A stretch of DNA of 6,363 nucleotides from Nostoc sp. CHAB 5715 (GTDB lineage Bacteria; Cyanobacteriota; Cyanobacteriia; Cyanobacteriales; Nostocaceae): positions 1 through 6,363 of the forward strand of contig NZ_JAIVFR010000394.1 of the NCBI RefSeq assembly GCF_020829685.1. The letters are read 5' to 3'. The first letter of the stretch is position 1. Each line of letters begins with the position of its first letter. The notes below the pieces were generated by a model. The model did no database searches, was not told the DNA's origin, and was given only the letters and a program-made list of their open reading frames with translations. Of the stretch, positions 5,340 to 6,363 are shown piece after piece. The position numbers and the translations under genes were made by a program.

Positions 5340-5969
5340 ATGACATTACAAGATTTTCAGGTGAGCGATCGCGATCTGGGCGATGCGGTTCTAGTACAGT
5401 ATTTAGAATCAACTGCGATCGCAGTTGATACAGAAACGATGGGATTATTGCCACAGCGTGATAGGTTGTGTCTTGTCCAGTTGTGCAACGAATTCGGGAA
5501 AGTGAATGCAATCCGCATAGCCAAAGGACAAACTGATGCGCCAAACTTAAAAAAACTCTTGGAAACGGCGAATGTCGTAAAAGTGTTTCACTTTGCTCGC
5601 TTTGACCTTGCCACTTTGCGAGCTAATCTGGGGATTCAGGTTAGACCTGTTTTTTGTACCAAAATTGCTAGTAAATTAGCCCGTACTTACACAAATCGCC
5701 ACGGACTTAAAGATGTGGTGCAAGAGTTAGAACAAGTAGAACTGGATAAAAGCTCTCAAAGTTCTGATTGGGGTAACGCCGCTAGTTTATCTGAAGCTCA
5801 ACTGAATTATGCTGCCAATGATGTGCGCTACTTACTTAGTGTGCAGCACAAGCTAACAGAAATGCTCAAACGAGAAGAACGTTGGGAAATTGCTCAAGAA
5901 TGTTTTGAATTTCTGCCAACAATAGTTTCCTTGGATTTGTTGCAGTTTAAAGATTTGTTTGAACATTGA
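5340..5969 (+). CDS. RNase D-type 3'-5' exonuclease (DEDDy), short form
   Basis: A 209-residue protein from ATG 5340 (MTLQDFQVSDRDLG). The frame is open upstream to TTG 5307, but the extra 11 residues look unlike the family and lack a ribosome site. DEDD exonuclease motifs: Exo I AVDTETMGL (Asp30, Glu32), Exo II HFARFDLATL (Asp89), and Exo III YAANDVRYLL (Tyr157, Asp161), which makes it the DEDDy class that uses two metal ions to trim RNA 3' ends. The segment LARTYTNRHGLKDVV is also typical. E. coli RNase D is about 375 residues with C-terminal HRDC domains; here the protein stops after the catalytic domain, the common cyanobacterial form. The likely role is tRNA or other stable RNA 3' processing in the cytoplasm. 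Two HIP1 octamers lie in the first 85 bases. No Shine-Dalgarno. Confidence 0.95.
   Translation: MTLQDFQVSDRDLGDAVLVQYLESTAIAVDTETMGLLPQRDRLCLVQLCNEFGKVNAIRIAKGQTDAPNLKKLLETANVVKVFHFARFDLATLRANLGIQVRPVFCTKIASKLARTYTNRHGLKDVVQELEQVELDKSSQSSDWGNAASLSEAQLNYAANDVRYLLSVQHKLTEMLKREERWEIAQECFEFLPTIVSLDLLQFKDLFEH
5411..5426. repeat. HIP1 octamer inside a 16-bp perfect palindrome
   Basis: AACTGCGATCGCAGTT is fully self-complementary and centred on HIP1 (GCGATCGC, 5415-5422). Another HIP1 lies at 5365-5372; the others in the window are at 439, 2823 and 3894. HIP1 is a known over-represented octamer in many cyanobacteria. It falls in codons just before the RNase D Exo I motif. Confidence 0.8.
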
Positions 5970-5974
5970 GCCAA

Positions 5975-6204
5975 CAATAAACCTCTTGCAAACGTTTTTG
6001 CTCTGGAGTACAAGCATTACAAGAGGAAATATTCTATCTTTTGATTTCTCAATTGTGACTTCTCGGCATGAGAAATCAAGATTAGACCTCTTGAAAAATT
6101 CCCTAACACCCGTAACGTGTTCCCGCAAGCAAAGAGATGAGACTTTAATGTAAGCCAAAGTTAGAGCGTGGGTCTTCTGATTAATTTATGCAAGAGGTCT
6201 ATTG
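5975..6204. mobile_element. MITE-like inverted-repeat element, possibly two nested units
   Basis: The ends CAATAAACCTCTTGCA (5975-5990) and TGCAAGAGGTCTATTG (6189-6204) are inverted repeats matching at 15 of 16 positions. Inside, CAAGAGG recurs at 6020-6026 and TAGACCTCTTG at 6083-6093. The latter pairs perfectly over 11 bases with CAAGAGGTCTA (6191-6201), defining an inner 119-base unit. A TA dinucleotide borders the arms at 5978, 6083 and 6200, which would suit a TA target duplication. No transposase is encoded. The element begins six bases after the RNase D stop. IS family not assigned. Confidence 0.65.
6041..6079. repeat. Perfect 11-bp inverted repeat within the MITE-like patch
   Basis: TTGATTTCTCA (6041-6051) and TGAGAAATCAA (6069-6079) are perfectly complementary with a 17-base loop. 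It sits between the two CCTCTTG-bounded units and would form a stable cruciform or RNA hairpin. Confidence 0.75.
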
Positions 6205-6228
6205 CTAATTTTTTAAGTTATTTTTAGC

Positions 6229-6363
6229 CTAAGAGCCAACATTGGAATCATCACTGCCTTCCTTGAGGTTACTAACTCCCTCTTGAATGCCTTCTTTGAT
6301 ATTACTAGCTCCTTCTTGAATGCCTTCCTTGAGATTACTAGCTCCCTCTTGAATGTTTTCCTT
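6229..6363 (-). CDS. C-terminal end of an 11-residue-repeat protein (5' end outside window)
   Basis: The minus strand is open from the window edge to TAG (complement of 6229-6231), giving 44 residues. They fall into exact 11-mers: KENIQEGASNL, KEGIQEGASNI, KEGIQEGVSNL, then KEGSDDSNVGS as a degenerate final unit. Each unit is 33 bases (6363-6331, 6330-6298, 6297-6265). Hydrophobic residues sit at positions 4, 8 and 11, charged ones at 1, 2 and 6, which is the pattern of an amphipathic helix with 11-residue periodicity, as in group 3 LEA proteins and apolipoprotein-like sequences. The glycines at 3 and 7 are unusual for a rigid helix and would suit a protein that is disordered until dried or membrane-bound. 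No signal or catalytic motif is visible in this part. LEA-like function is an inference only; the family is not recognised. Confidence 0.75.
   Translation of the reverse strand, partial: KENIQEGASNLKEGIQEGASNIKEGIQEGVSNLKEGSDDSNVGS

Noticed and set aside
5959..6153. 64-residue plus-strand frame after RNase D
   Set aside because: It lies within the MITE-like repeat, has no ribosome site and is best explained as chance.
5853..6158. 101-residue minus-strand frame
   Set aside because: It overlaps the RNase D 3' end in antisense and runs into the inverted-repeat element; composition is not protein-like.
6265..6363. 33-base tandem units as a CRISPR array
   Set aside because: Units are contiguous with no spacers and keep an open reading frame of 11-residue repeats, so they are coding repeats.

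Overview
The window looks like a chromosomal segment of a filamentous, probably Nostoc-like, cyanobacterium. The evidence is five perfect HIP1 octamers (GCGATCGC at 439, 2823, 3894, 5365 and 5415), interspersed short repeats of the kind common in that group (TGGGCAT runs, CGCAGAGGTA arrays, ATTACGA tandems, a small inverted-repeat element), and protein sequences that read like cyanobacterial family members. The taxon is inferred from memory of such sequences, not from a search.

Layout. 1-669 (+): the 3' end of a UPF0175 antitoxin gene, overlapped by a DUF3368 PIN-type toxin gene that is broken by one in-frame TAA. 793-951 (-): a 52-residue Pmp3/YqaE-type membrane protein, too short for most ORF callers. 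1093-1440 (-): a SUI1/YciH-type translation factor. 1441-1709: a divergent intergenic region with a repeat patch and a likely trpB promoter. 1710-2945 (+): trpB, tryptophan synthase beta chain, from a GTG start. 2967-3288 (+): a small helical protein that appears to have been split by a repeat insertion. 3289-3836: AT-rich and gene-free, with a perfect 14-bp palindrome and a near copy. 3837-4349 and 4702-5250 (+): two tandem, paralogous, exported CAP (SCP-like) domain proteins, about 60% identical in the domain by hand alignment, with a strong terminator after the first. 5340-5969 (+): a short RNase D-type 3'-5' exonuclease. 5975-6204: a non-coding inverted-repeat (MITE-like) patch. 6229-6363 (-): the C-terminal end of a protein built from 11-residue repeats, cut by the window edge.

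Most genes are independent housekeeping or accessory units, and no multi-gene pathway is visible. The main points of interest are the two decayed loci (toxin and small helical gene), the CAP pair with its palindromic and hairpin-rich upstream regions, the nested MITE-like element, and the 11-mer repeat protein, whose pattern recalls group 3 LEA-type amphipathic helices. No convincing new multi-component system is seen. The CAP tandem and the 11-mer protein are the best leads.
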